A DNA stretch of 64,000 nt from Axinella damicornis (Eukaryota; Porifera; Demospongiae; Axinellida; Axinellidae), in assembly GCA_963931865.1 (NCBI GenBank), contig OZ007505.1, positions 6,712,653 to 6,776,652 on the forward strand. The letters run 5' to 3'. Below the pieces are notes generated by a model. The model ran no database searches. It saw only the letters and a list, made by a program, of their open reading frames with translations, and had not been told where the DNA came from. This document shows positions 1-14,042 of this stretch, piece after piece. The translations under genes and the position numbers were made by a program. Within the stretch, counting starts at the first letter, position 1. Each line of letters begins with the position of its first letter.

Positions 1-2095
1 GAAAAGAAAAGAATGCCGAGAAATGGGAGGGAGAGGAACAGAACACCTTCTTCTGTGCTCACATGTTCCTCAAGTTTTGGTTGTACACATGAAGTTAATC
101 AGGCGGGAGTGTTTAGGGCTCCAAAGACAGCCACCTGCCATGCTCAAAAGCAGCTGCAGTAACTCTTTTATTGCAGTAACTTAATGGATGCAGGTGCTGT
201 TTTGGTTGTGCATTCCATGATGTAACAAGGGTTTGTGGGAAGGTTTAGGCTGGGGAGGGATAGCCTTGGTCCCAGGCTCTCTCCTCAAAACTCGTGTTTT
301 GAGGAGAGAGCCTGGGAACGAGGCTAGGGGAGGGAGAGGAATTAATCACCAGAACAGCTTTTGTCATGCTCAAAGTTCCTGACAGCTGCAACTAATGATT
401 CAGGGAGTGATACAACAGGATTAGCTAATCTGGTGGGAGGGTTTAGGGCTGGGGAGAGAGAGAGGCAGTTCCTGACAGCTGCAACTAATGATGCAGGCAC
501 AGGTACAGTCTATGATACAACAGGATTAGCTAATCAGGTGAGAGGGTTTAGGGTTGCATGGGGAGAGGCAGCTAATGAAGCAGGCACTGTCTTGGCTGGA
601 GTATGCCAATTGATTTTGCAAGTGAACACACATTTATGGACAGCAGCAGATATTGTTAAGGAAGAGACAATTACAGGCTCATCGGAGGAAGAGGCAACTG
701 GGCCAACTGGGCCAACGGAGGTTTTCTAGGAATAGGCAACTATGGTCTCAGCAGAGGTTTTCCAGGAAGCACAAGTATGAGGAATGATGAACTATGAAAG
801 ACACAAGGTAGCAGCCAACTGGGAGAGCTGATTGTGTCACCAACAAACAATTAGATTGACAGTAAACACGCACCTGGAGGTACACAGATGCAGGATGCAT
901 CCATGAACAGCAACAAATCTTTGCCTGGGGGCTAAATCAACATAGCTAACATGCCTGCTCAAACCAAACTAATCTGCTATGATTAAATTAATCACATAAA
1001 AATGTTAACTGACCATTTCCCACAACACAAGAGAAGACACTTTCATGTGATGACTATATAGTGGCACAGTTAAGGGTGCAGTGTTTATACTGAAACACAA
1101 CTAATCAGAGGGCCTTATCCATCAGGTAGCAGGAAGTATACGCCCTAGTCTTCTAATCCAAGTAAGAGAAAGAAAGGACCATTTGCAATTCAGATGAGCC
1201 CTCTGGCAATGGCTTGTCTGCTGTTTCTTTGTTTTGATTAAATTGCAGGATCCTTAACTACGTTGACGGGTTCAGCAAAATGCTTTGCAGGGTATAGCAG
1301 AGCCGAAATGTATTAAGCTCCCCAGAGATACAAAGATGAACAGATAGTACACAATGCAGGAAGAACAGCGATAACTCTTTGCTTAGGGGTTAAATCAACA
1401 TAGCTAAAACATGCCTGCTCAAACGCTATGATTACATAACTGACTGTTTCCCACAACACAGAGAAGACATTTTCGCTACAATTCGTGTACATACACACAC
1501 TGTAGGATTATTTTACTTTTAGCAGGCATGTTTAGCTACATGTAAGTTGATTTAGCCCCTAGGCATAAAGTTGTTGCCGTTCATCCTACATCTGTGTATC
1601 TCCCCTCCACCCACATCCCACCGCTTTAGTTCCGTGAATGTGTGGAAAACATTGCTACACTGCTAAAACAGCCATTTCCATTCTGAAATTCTTTTTGCCA
1701 TTTAGCAATTATGTCATGCTCACGTGAGGAAAGATACCAGGTCCTCTCCCACTTTTCCATTCTGCAAGTGACGAAAAGCTGGGCAAGGCGTGGGAACGAG
1801 GCTAACACACACACCCATCAGCAGACTAAACTTAGTAATCTCTAGTAAACTACGTCGGACAATCCTATGTAGGAGGTAGCATACACAATACAGGAATACG
1901 GAATGGAACTATGAATTTGGTAGTAGTCGCAGACAATTAATAGTCTGAAAAGCACTTGTTTCTCAAATCAGACTTGCAAGAGTTTCAGAAGCTAGCAATG
2001 ACTGTTCCTCCAAAGTTATCATCGACGTCAGGCTATCCATACTAGGTAGCTGGAAGCTGTATGGTGTATCAAATGCGTCCTGAGGTAATTTCCTG
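1..2095. repeat. Gene-free, repeat-rich left edge
   Basis: I see no convincing gene here. Around 378-550 there are two direct copies of a roughly 97-base unit (both contain CAGCTGCAACTAATGAT and CAACAGGATTAGCTAAT). A second unit occurs near 865-1045 and 1350-1480 as direct copies (shared core TAAATCAACATAGCTAA) and again near 1500-1610 in inverted orientation. A short TAGCC-family hairpin element lies at 261-326, and a broken end of the same family at about 1770-1805 (GGGAACGAGGCTA). The open frame at 361-729 is the translation of the direct repeat and begins at TTG, so I do not call it a gene. Confidence 0.6.
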
Positions 2096-2774
2096 TTACT
2101 GTTTTTGATCCACGTTACTGTGTTTGGCCTTCTCCAGTGACCAACCAGGTTCATCGGGAATCACATAACATGCCCCCATGTGCCTGGCATCCAAGTTTAC
2201 TAGGAGCTCCGTGATTGGTTATACAACGGCTCAAGGAACGAAGACATACAGAATCGTATTTCTACCAAGTGAGTTTATTCGAGGGGCAACCACACTCCTG
2301 GTAGCCGTTGAAACCCCAGTTGCGACTCGCTGTAGCGCAAGCTAAGTGTTGCAGTTCATAGTATATTCTATCAACTTTCCTGTGTTTCTGCAATCACTAA
2401 CCCATCAATAACCACTAGGGCTGCATTTAGTAAAACTGGATCTTGATTATTTTGCCAAAATCATTCATTGTAGATGTTTTCGTGCTCAAACTTAGGCATG
2501 CCTTAGTTTTCTTGTATCACTGTGTGTCTCCATGAAACGTTTGTAGTTACCGAACTCCTGTCGCAAATTCGCTAAAACAACCTCAGCACAACATTATTCA
2601 AGGTGTTCATGGAGTCCTGGCCACTGCCCCATAACAATTCACATCGCAGTATTCTCCGTTTGTTGACATACATCACGTCAACTTACCAACACGTCCGCTG
2701 TCTTGAGCACCGGCTACCCACAGTAGTCCCGCACAGACTAGCAGGAATCTTTCCGCAAATGTCCCCAGTGACAT
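2096..2774 (-). CDS. Small secreted cysteine-containing peptide, 79 aa, three exons (predicted)
   Basis: Unrecognised short gene, modelled from splice phase. Exons are 2774-2687, 2329-2266 and 2183-2096 on the minus strand, with phases 1 and 2 matching at both junctions and a TAA stop. Donors are gtaagt and a weaker gtagaa; acceptors end CTACAG and TGCCAG. Residues 1-24 form a clear signal peptide (MSLGTFAERF then a leucine/valine core ending AGA). The mature part of about 55 residues contains ECGCP and GACY, three cysteines in all, plus aromatic residues (NWGFNGY). It should be secreted; whether it is a toxin, hormone, matrix or defence peptide cannot be said. The start lies 233 bp from the ubiquitin ligase start on the other strand, suggesting a shared promoter. 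The phase agreement is good evidence, but the exons are short and a chance model is possible. Confidence 0.5.
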
Positions 2775-3007
2775 CTTGACAGTGTTTCCAAGCGAAACGT
2801 AAGAAAATAATGGCAAAAAGCTGGTAAATAACTACTGATTGTTATCATGCTGCTTCATAATAAATACAATCACAATAATAAGAATTTCGTGAGCGTGAAA
2901 TACGGATAATTAGATCCTAATTATGGGGGAGGGGGCTCTTGTTGTTCCAAATAAAGCCTGCTAACGAAAAAGTGCACCCCGCTTGCGCGCCAAAGGCTGA
3001 GGTTGGG
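2775..3007. promoter_or_regulatory. Candidate bidirectional promoter (secreted peptide / HECT ligase)
   Basis: The 233 bases between two divergent start codons. No TATA box is obvious in a standard place for either gene. A GC-rich stretch just before the ligase start contains TTGCGCGCCAAAGG. The call rests on gene geometry only. Confidence 0.35.
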
Positions 3008-6000
3008 ATGTCTACTCCGCGGCGATCCTCCCGTCTGAAAGCCAAGGACCAAGAAAACCAGCAGAAATTAGAGCTCCTTCGCTGCGAGAGAAGGCGGAAG
3101 GGAAGGAAGACAGAGTTTTTGAGCAGTGATAGTGATGAGGCAGAAGTGGACGGGACTAGTAGTGAGTGTGAGTCTAGTTCTGGCAGAGAGAGGCCGGTAG
3201 TGAACGTCGAACGGACACCCAAAGTCAACAACTTCATTCGAGTGTAAGTGTAGTGAGTGAGTTGTGGCCTAGTGGTTTATGGACCAAAAGTCCCTGGTTC
3301 AAATCCCACCTGTTGCTTCAGTGGTGAAGCTCTTTCTTTACCCCTCCTCTCCTTGGGATATCAGAAAAGGCTTGGAGGTAAAAAGTAAACCCCTTGCCTT
3401 TTTTACCTTACCGTGTCAATTTTATGACAGCCTTTGGTTGAATTCATCACTGACTCTACCCTAAAACTAAGTTCGTTCATTGCATGATACCAGACCTTGA
3501 GAATCAGGAATGGCGTCACCAAAACCATTAGACACTTGAGGTTTAAATGTGTGTTGTTTCAGTCACCAAGAGCTTGTTTGTGAACACCTCTGATGCGTTA
3601 AATTATAGGAGGGTTATAACTTGATTGAAGATGAGATAGTGAGTTTATAGTAAATTACTATAAACTCACTATCTCATCTTCGATCAAGTTATAACCCTCC
3701 TGTAATTATGTACAGCTACTTCACCGAGATTGCATCTTCCAGCAAAGATAATTTCAGGGCTGGCACCCATTAGTTAGCCTCGTTCCCAGGCCTCACCCCA
3801 GCGTTTGTCGCTTGCAGTACTACTGCAAGGTACAAATGCTGGGGTGAGGCAGACTAGACTGAAATGGGACTACAGTTATGCATGTTTGCTGTTGAACACT
3901 TAATTACATAAGCTAGTCCTATTGTGTAATTACCCCTTTGAGATAAAAATTTAATTATATAGAATGAAGCACATGTACCATTTGTACCATCTCTGAATGA
4001 AGCACATGTACCATCTCTGCATGCAGGTACAATTCCTACAACCGTGATTTTGGTTTAGACTGCTATGAGCATGACTTTATTGACGACAGTGAAACCTCGG
4101 CCAAACATGGGAAGAAAGTACGCCGAGGGTCGGGCAGGGGGAGCGGGAGGCGGAAGAGGCGGAAAAATCAGAGTGGTGTTGAGAGCAGTGACACCGAGGA
4201 TGGAGAGGGCAGACCCGAAGAACTGCAGCGGATGCCACACACGAGACGCCGAAGTAGGTGTGGTCAAAAAAGAATCTACTTTGTTGACTCTTCCAGTGGC
4301 AAAGATTCTGAACGTGAGGTGGATGTGGATCCAAGAAGGGGGTGCAGTGCGTCAGGGAGCGAGGATGATCCAGTTATTGTTTCTGGTCATCGGAAGAGAG
4401 CGCAGGTGGAGTCAGGGTCGGAGAGCAGTGACAGTGGGAGGGAAGGAGGGAAGAGGAGGAAGAAGTACAGGAAGCCGGAGTGTGACGAAGAAATCAGGTA
4501 CCATAATGCACAGTACCTTCATGATGACGTCATCAACATGATGTCATCATACACTCTTGCATACTACAGCTACAATACAGTACTTACTACTACTCCGAGA
4601 ACCCAACCAAATATCTCTCGGTCTAAAGGCAGTGATGCGGTTGCAAGTCTGTTAATACAGATCCTCCTTGGGAGGATCTGGACTGCCTTCATGTCATATT
4701 GTCCTTCCGTGAAGACGTGCTGACACAAGTCCTCAAGGTTGTGAACAATTGTAATGCGTGACCGGCTGGTTTCAGCCTTGAGGGCCTCATCAGCGATAGT
4801 ACAAACTGTATGCATGCAGGCTAATGCATATCATTGGTGTGTGACGTCATTGTGTACATCCTATGCATACATGCAGACGGTTAGGAAGCTGGTGTACATT
4901 GTTGTTAGCCTCGTTCCCGGGCCTCTTGCCCCATAGGCGGCGGAACAGGGGGGGCTGGGGGGGCTTTACCCCACTGTGCACAAAGCCATGTAAACCAAAA
5001 TCAGCCAATAAATAGTTGCTTACTGCTTGGCTCCTTGTAAGTTTATTTTGCCGGCGCATCTATGTTCTACTAACAGTCTAGAGAGAAAAGGGTTATTTTG
5101 TATCGTGAGTTATTGCTAAACTGAAGCACGCGATCACGATGCAAGGTGGGCCCAGAATCCGGTTAAAAATCAACAAGTCCACCTGACTGCATGGTCTCCA
5201 GGGATGAAGGTGCCACGAGAGCCCATCCTGGTAACTGAAAATGAAGGCGATTAAATTTCCGCACTTTGCGCGGACTGATCACCACTACGCATCTCTATGC
5301 ATAGCCACTACCTTTGGCATCGGGCAATTGTGCTATTAGCCCCCCCAATCTCATACTGCTTCCGCCGCCACTGTCTTGCCCAGATTTTATATCGCAACTG
5401 TGGAGAAATTTTTTCTCCATGGCTGTGAGATAAAATATGGGCGGAGGCCCGGGAACGAGGGTACATTGTTGTATACATCACAGTTGCATTGTAATTACGA
5501 CACTTACATTACAGCTACATCACAGTTACATTGCAGTATACTACTGTATGTTAATTGCAGTATACTAAGTTACATTCTAGTATACTACAGTTATATTCCA
5601 GTCTACTACAGTTACATTGCAGTATACTACAGTTACACTACAGCATCACAGTAACAAGTTGCATTGAAGTCACATTGCAGTACATTACACAGTTAAATTG
5701 CAGTACTTATACTAGTATACTACAGTTATATTCCAGTATACTACAAGTTACATTGCAGTACTTACATGAACACTGCATCACCGTTGCACCACAGTAGTAA
5801 GACAACATTCCTTCTACAGCCCGGATGCATCCACTCCAACGTCCCGCTATCCCTCCAGTCGTGCCGAGAAGCTACGACAACAGAAAGAGAAGAAAAACAA
5901 AGAGATGCTGAGAAAGCTGAGAATGCAGCGAGCAAGACAGAGAGGTCAGTGTTGACCTCACTATCACCAGATTGTGGTATGGTAGGAAATGGTTCATTAC

Positions 6001-6538
6001 AGGGAGAACCACTCTGAAAAGCAGGAAATGAAATTTGAGGTCAGAAATTGATGTTGGCGGCCAGTTGGTTGTGTTTGCTCCCTGCTGGTGCTGTGAGTTA
6101 AACATTTTGGCAAGCCCTGGCCTCGTTCCTAGGCCTTTACCACTTCCTCTCTTTGATCACTTGTACGGAAGGGGAAAGCCTGGTAGACTAATGGCTAGAC
6201 ACTCGGGACAGTGCCCGATGGAGGGTCTCAGTGATGTGTGTGGTAACATCGGGTAGACAGAGGTTGGACGAAGGATCTGAAACCCCTTGTATAGCCCATT
6301 CAAAAGATGGAGGACTGAGTGTTCGCAAGGCAGCATCAATACCACCCGTTCACGATGCCAGGAACAGACTGATGCGAAATATTACAGTCGGGCACCACCC
6401 CCTTTTGTGTCTACCCTCTGTCTGCCTGATGACACTGCATGTGACCAGATCTCCCAGGCCTTCCTCCTTGAAAGATTGGAGATAGCGAAGGCCCTGGAAC
6501 ATAGACCCTTGTAAGACATATCCAGTGTTTCATTCAGT

Positions 6539-6573
<35 letters not shown>

Positions 6574-9500
6574 ATGAGTTGCCTTGCATACATAATAGTT
6601 CTTGAGGGCAACAAGGACTCAAGGGGAGCAAATGCCCCTCCCCCAAATGAAATCCTGACATGGCAGTGCGTTCCCTTCACATACACATTCAAACCGCTTG
6701 TTCACAGGAGCCAGCAACAAGGTAGACGATGACGCTTCAGATTCTGATGGTCGCCCATCAGATGATCAGAGCAAGGCTACAAGCGGGACGGAGGAGGGTG
6801 TGGACAATGGGGGGGTGTCACATCCGTCTCCCACAGAGGAGCTGGCACAAATTCTGTTTCCAGAGTCGGAGAGTTCCGGGGAGGAGAGTGGCTGGATTGT
6901 GAGTGACTCCGAGGACATGACCACCTCACTCGCAGGAATGCTAGAGGTACGTACTACATACTTTAACAGCAGGAGACACCAAATACCTCCTTGGGCTGTA
7001 TAACTGGCTGGGGGAGGTGTGGAGGATTTCCTAATGGCTGCCAACTAGTAGTCAGCATTATTGGATGACTTCATTTCTGCATGTGCCGATAACTGTATCC
7101 ATGGCAGAAGCTGAAAGTCTCATGATGAAACTATCTGCATGTCATGATAGCTGTACAGCAGAAGCTGAAAGTCTATATATCTGTATGTGATGTAGCCTCG
7201 TTCCCATGCGGCCTATTGTATAGTAACTGTAGCAACTTATCGTAGAGAGTATAAATTTAGAGGAGGACAAGTTCTGTCCTCTCAGTGCATTCCCCTGATG
7301 GACTATCACTGCAGATGTTAGAGACCACAGTAGCCATGGTTTTATCTATATAGGTAGCAGTTAAGTATGTACATTAGGCAGTGGTAAATGAGGTTGCCAT
7401 GGTTTAAGATGTGCATCAGTGAAGAAGATTGATTTATGGTCTATAAAATAGACTACCTGATTGCCATTAAAATCTATAGTCTATGAATATACTATAGACA
7501 TGGTACGGTCTTAGCCTCGTTCCTAGGCCGTCTGCCAGTCGCGCGCACATCGCATACGTGACCTTTGAACCCTTGTCAGATAGCTGACTGCCAGCTTATC
7601 TGACAGGGGTTCAAAGGTCACGTATGCGATGTGCGGGCGACTGGCAGACGGCCTGGGAACGAGGCTAGGTATGGTCTATGGTCTACATGTGCCTGAGCTT
7701 GTGGGTTGGGCACAGCCAGGTCCTCATTTAGTCTCGGAACCAGACCCTTCGGCGGGGGAGGAGGAAAGGGTCTGGGCACATGCCTACATTCGAGTTGTCC
7801 TCACGGAATGTAATTATGCACGGTAATTGGCGATCAACTGCGATACCACGCGTACGATCACAGTCGACCTGCTCGTTGCTCTTCTCGACTTTTGTCAGAC
7901 ACTCGCGGGTGACGCGGCACGGCACAACGATTTGCCGTGTCTAGTCGCTGGCGACACCGAATGCCTGGAGAAAAATCATTTCCCTGACGTCATTCGCAAT
8001 CAACGCTTCTGATTCGTTAGGTCAACATTCCGACCTGGGGACAACTCAAATGTAAGATGGTGCCCAGACCCTTTCCTCCTCCTCCGCACGAAGGGTCTGG
8101 TTCCGAGACTAGTCCTCATTAGGGCTGAGCGATTATGCGAATATCTCTAAGCATTGGATGGTGATTGCAGCAATCTCGACTGCATGGTAGTCAGATGCGC
8201 AAAAGTGCTTATGGGTTTTCATGAATAATTATACTTAGCAGGACTGTGAATACAATAATCAAGACTACCAATCCTACTTCAAGGCTTCTTCAACTGTGGC
8301 TTCTGTCAACCATGGCTTCTGTCAGGAGCGCATGAGCCGCCTTCGGCGACGCTCCTGCTTCTGTCCACCATCACCTTGTGACTGAAAGTTTGATGGTGTA
8401 TGCAGGTCTTCTTCAAATGGCATAATCATGATGTAATCGTGATGTTGGAAAAATCCACAATCGCTCAGCCCTAGTCCTCATGGTCAAGAGCACATGATGA
8501 CATCATCATCGCCGCAATGACAATGATGTCATCATGCACTTTTGTCATGGTTCAACTGTCTGTATTAATGTTGGCTACATCAGCGAAGTACCACTATGCA
8601 TAACACAGCCATGCACTGTCAGCCCCAAGGGTTCGTGAACCCCTATCTGCTGACTCAGAGCTATCTCCCAAATGAGATGGCTGTAAGTGACAGCAGAAAC
8701 TGAAAGTTCATGATGAAACTAATAAATTATGCAACACTATATGCTTAGAGGGCAATCCAACAGGGTGGCTACTCAGTAAGCAGCAATGACATCACAGAAC
8801 GTTGTATAATAGCCTAGCCAATGACTAACTGCTAAAGTACACTATGAATATCTGATAATGTATGTATGCAACTATGCATGCACAACAGACTGGTCTGTTA
8901 CGAAATGTTACTTAATATTGTGACATGCGTTATGAATACATTCTTGAGGGGACGAATGTGAGTAACATTCCGCTGAAGTACTCTAGAAGGGAAGGAGTCC
9001 ATTTCCTAGGTGTTCAGCAGGATGAAGGAACTTCCAAATGTCTAGATACATGTACAGTGCTCCCAGCAAAGAGAGTACGTTTTTGTTTCTGTGACAAACG
9101 TTATCTATATTTAAAATCTTAACCCCTTACAGATCTTGAGATGTTGCCCATTTTAATTAATCAAAAATCTGATCTTTGACCCCTGGCTTTTCTATTGATT
9201 TTATATGGAAAATCCAGTCCAAAGGGGTTCTCAAGGGGTTTTATGCTGATTTGAGCGTGAAAAACGGTCAAAATTTCTTCTCTTCGCTGGGAGCACTGTA
9301 CCTGGCTTGAATCCAGGGCTGCAATGTAATGATTCGTGTTCACAGGGAACTGCTGGTCATGAGAGAACTTGGGAGACCTCATTTTCCATTCTTCACCTCT
9401 TCTCCCCGACCGTTGAGGCTGTCAACATCGAGTCCTGGCTGTACGGTGCTGAGATGGAACGTGATGCTAACACAGTGGATGAGAATGGACTGTGCCCTCT

Positions 9501-12500
9501 GATCTACGCAGCTGGGTGTGCCCACGCCGAGTTATTCAAGTCTCTCTTACAACAAACGAACCTAAGCACTGTGCACTCCATTTTAAAGGGCACCGGGACA
9601 ACTCTGTTGCATGTGATTGTCGAGGCCCCCCTGGGATCTGGTGGCACTGAACATGAGCACACACACAGTCTACAAACACCATGCACGGTCAGCGGCAGTG
9701 GTGGTTACCTGGACAGTAGTGTGTGTGATTCGGAAGAGGAGATGGGCGTGCCACAAGAAGGGGATGTCAAGCCCACATTGACGGATGTAGCAGACCACCA
9801 GGAGTATGAGGAAGAGAAGAGGAATGGCGCCATGGAGGCACCACCCCCCACATGTCGGAGCACCGTGGAGGCACCATCCCCCACATGTCGGAGCACCATG
9901 GAGGCACCACCCCCCACATGTGGGAGCACCATGGAGGCGCCATCCCCCACATGTCGGAGCACCGTGGAGGCACCACCCCCCACATGTGGGAGCACCACGG
10001 AGGCGCCATCCCCCACATGTGGGAGCACCATGGAGGTGCCATCCCCCACACATGGGATCACTATAGACAATGACTCTGCCTCATTACAGTGTCTGAGATC
10101 ACTCCAGAATTATGACAGGTAGGACAGGTGTGACGGGTATGTTTGCAAACCTCTCTCTTTGACCATAGTGATTAATACCAGCACGCAAATGGTGTGAATA
10201 GTGTACCTAAAGTAGCTTGAGAGCTGCTTTAGTTTGTCAGCTACACAGCCTCATTCCAAGGCTCACTATCTAGGAGTCAAACTAATTCCAATCCAGAGAC
10301 TAAATATCAAAAAAATTAACCTGTTCATCTGAACATCGTATTAGTGGCTACTTTTGTCTAGCCTCGTTCCCAGTCCCACGCCCAGCTTTTCGTCACTTGC
10401 AGTACGGTAAAGCGTACTGCAAGCGACGAAAAGCTGGGCGTGGGACTGGGTACGAGGCTAACTTTTGTCCATATGCTTTCCTTAGTTCCCATTTTGGTCA
10501 GCTGCTTGCAGAGTCTTGCGAGAGACACCCAACTATTCTGGAGATGGCCGTGAGGTACTGCAAACCTCAGGTGCGTGTGGGTGTGTGGGTGGGAAGTGTG
10601 TCGGTGGGAGGTGTGTTGGTGGGAGGTGTGTGGGTGGGAGGTGTGTGGGTGGGAAGTGTGTGGGTGGGAGGTGCCTGGGAGGCAGCCCATTTTCACATGT
10701 CAATTAAGCCAAAATTGGCAGAAACAGCACTCCTGTTCTGTAAGGTGACTGATGTGCCATTTCTGCCAAAAATGAAGCAAAATTGGAAGAAACACTATGA
10801 GCAACAGCACACCAAGGATATTTTAAGGACAACTCTTTCTCAATGGCAGCTTCATATTCCCATACCTAGCCTAGTGCAACGTTCTCTTCCATTCATAGTA
10901 TTCCCAATACCAATTTTGTATCATTGGTCCATTTTTGGCAGAAATGGCACATCAGTCATCCTATAGAACAGGAGTGCTGTTTCTTCCAATTTCGGTTTTA
11001 ATTCCAAAATTGGCAAGTCAAAATGTGCCATAAAATGGTTTCTAAAATGTGTCAATTTTGGTACATAAACATACCTCCCCTGGGAGGAGGTGTCGGTTGG
11101 GTAGCCTGGGGATGGACTGTAGGTGGGTGGGAGGTGTATGCTGGTGTAGGTGAGAAGATGTGTGTGTGTGGGTAGCAAGGTAGGTGGGAGATATGTGTGA
11201 CCATGCAGCCGTGATGTTGGGGCTTGGGTGTCTTAGACTACATACACACGTAGCTGGTCATCACCCCCTTCCTTTCTTTCATCAATCATTCCCTCTTTTC
11301 TTCCTCCTCCCTCTTTCTCTCTTCCCTTCTCCCCCCTCCCTCTTTCTCTCTTCCATTCTCCCCTCTCCCTCCCTCCTTCCCCCTTCTACACACACACACA
11401 TCAGTGTCTTGAATTCCTGGTTGTTGCCGGTGTTAGTCCACTCAACTGTGGCTTCACTGGAGATCGCGATGACTCTGAAACTGGCTCTGTTTGTTCAGAA
11501 GATGCTATCCCTCCACCATCACCCCTCCCTCCGCCCTCGCTCCTCCCTTCCTCCTCCCTCCTCTGTCCACCCTCACTCCTCCACCAGGCTGTGTTGTGCC
11601 AGTGGGGAGGTGATGGAGGCAAGAGTGTGGACATTTTAGAGAAGCTTCTTCCACAGCTGAGTACCGAACTGGAACTGGTGGATTCACAAGGTGAGGGTGT
11701 GATAATGGAGGAGAGTGTGAGGATGGAGGGTGTGACAAGAACCATCCTCCTCCATTCCATAATCATATCGTCCTATCAAATGTCCAATATCCTATACCAG
11801 TGACTATCCTGTACCCAAGTCTAATCAGAAAGGAGGCATATTGGGCCAGGAACGGAGCGGGGAGCACCCGGGCCCACTCGTTTGGGGGAAACACCACTGC
11901 ACTTACTACTACCCACTAGCATCACTGTTACCTACTGCAAAAAAAAATTGTTGGAAGAAACAATTATCTCCCCCCCCCCCCCCCCCCCCCCCCACCTTTC
12001 CACTCCCCTTTCTCTCCCGTCCACCACCTCCCATCTTGTCCCTCTTCCCCCCCCCCCCCCCCCCCCCCCCCCACACACACTTCACATGCACACACTCACT
12101 CATCAGGCAACACACCTCTGATGCTAGCAGCTGATGTCGGCCACAGTGCAGCTCTCTCAGTGCTGCTGGAACACGGAGCCAACATAAACTGCCGGGTAAG
12201 CTGAGTAACACAGTACTAGCTGAACCCAGCTTTGTATGCATCATGCACACATTACTACTCAGCTGAGATCCTGCAAACTTCTATTAATAATTGTACCGCT
12301 GAACGTTGGTGGAGCACTTTTGTCTTCCTGTTGGCCACCACATTGCTCAATTGGATTGTCGTTAGTGACTTGTGACACCACGTATGTATGCCTTAATTGG
12401 AGCAAGCTGTAAGCTAGCCACACCTGCAAGCAGCCTGAGAATGCAGCTAGCTGGATCGGCAATCTTTCCTTCTGCCCCACGCCTAGGATCCTTCAGGGGG

Positions 12501-13848
12501 CACCTCCCCTCTCCACCTTGCTGCACTGTCGGGATGGATAAGGTGTGTGGAGGTGCTGATATCCCATGGCCACCCTGTGGACTGCCGTGATGCAAAGGGA
12601 TGGCCACCGCTGCTCTATGCTCACTTTGAAGACCACCAGGACTGCGTGCTGGCCCTCATGAAGGCCAAGCCAGGACAGGTGGGGATGTTTAGCGCTCTGT
12701 CCGTTTTGTCTCTCTCCAAGTAACCATTTCAGGCCAGCAGTATTACATTCTGGTTAGCTGCACCCTCCCACAGTGCTGTCTCACACCCACACTCACCCTC
12801 ACAGACTGTGACACACCCATACTGTCACACATGGCCACACTGTCACACACCCACACTTGTCACACACTCACACTTGTCACACACTCACACTGTCTCACAC
12901 CACACTCACCCTCATAGACTATGAGACACACAGCCACACTGTCACACACGGCCACACTGTCATACCCTCACACTGTCACACCCACACTCACCCTCACAAT
13001 GTCACACACCCACCCCATTGCATACTCACCCTCACACACACATACTCACACTCACTCACATAAATCACCCAGTGTTTCCCCCAAAGCTGACAGGAAGGGG
13101 GGGGGGGGGGGGGGGGGGGATGGGAAGAGCCACAAATATGAAGAACTTAAAGGAAACTAGGTCAGGAAAGGGGGGGGAGGAGACACTGGGTGTCACCCCC
13201 GTGCACACATTCCCACAGCTCTCTGTGTTGAGTGACCTGTTGAGAAGAACTCCAGATGATGGTACTGATGCCAAGAAGAAAACAGCAAAGGTGTGTGTAT
13301 ATGGTGGGTGGGTGTGTATGGTAGCCCTAGTGGTATGAGAATGTGTGTAGTGACCCTGGGGGTGGGGTGCGTCAGTGGTCCTGGTGGGGTGGTTAGTTCA
13401 TCCGTGAACATCCTGGTACAATTGAATCCCACCATTACAATCACATTGACTGAAGGGTCCACCATTACAATCACAACCTCTGAAGGGTCCCAGAATGGCA
13501 GTTGTTGATCATGGGTAGCACTGGAATCTCGAGTGTTTGAGTGTGCAACAGAAATGGCTTCTAAGTGATCATGTAAGGTACCCACACATGGGACATCTTT
13601 GAGATTGCTGTTGTAATTGTTCACCGGTATGGGTATATCGTCGTGGTTATCACAGGTGGTGCGCACGCTGCTGGTCTCCCTGGCCCACCACGAAGCCTAT
13701 TTCTCTCTCTTCAATGAGTTTGTTGGTCGCAACCCCAATGTGCTGGAGGATGACGGCTTTGAATTCATGAAGCATTGCATGGCGCTGCTCAACTTTGAGA
13801 ACAAACAGGTCTGGTTCAGGAGGAAGCTGTGGAGACTCAGGTGTGTAT

Positions 13849-13879
<31 letters not shown>

Positions 13880-13954
13880 GGGGGGGGAAGGGGGGATAAT
13901 GGAGACAGAGTGAACTATTGACACACACATGCACACGCATGCACACGCGCGCGT

Positions 13955-14042
<88 letters not shown>

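Noticed and set aside
361..729. 122-codon open frame at the left edge
   Set aside because: Starts at TTG and simply translates a 97-bp direct repeat; no splice or protein features.
9670..10070. Several long minus-strand frames rich in GGW/GAP or MWG repeats
   Set aside because: They are the other frames of the 33-bp coding minisatellite in the ligase exon.
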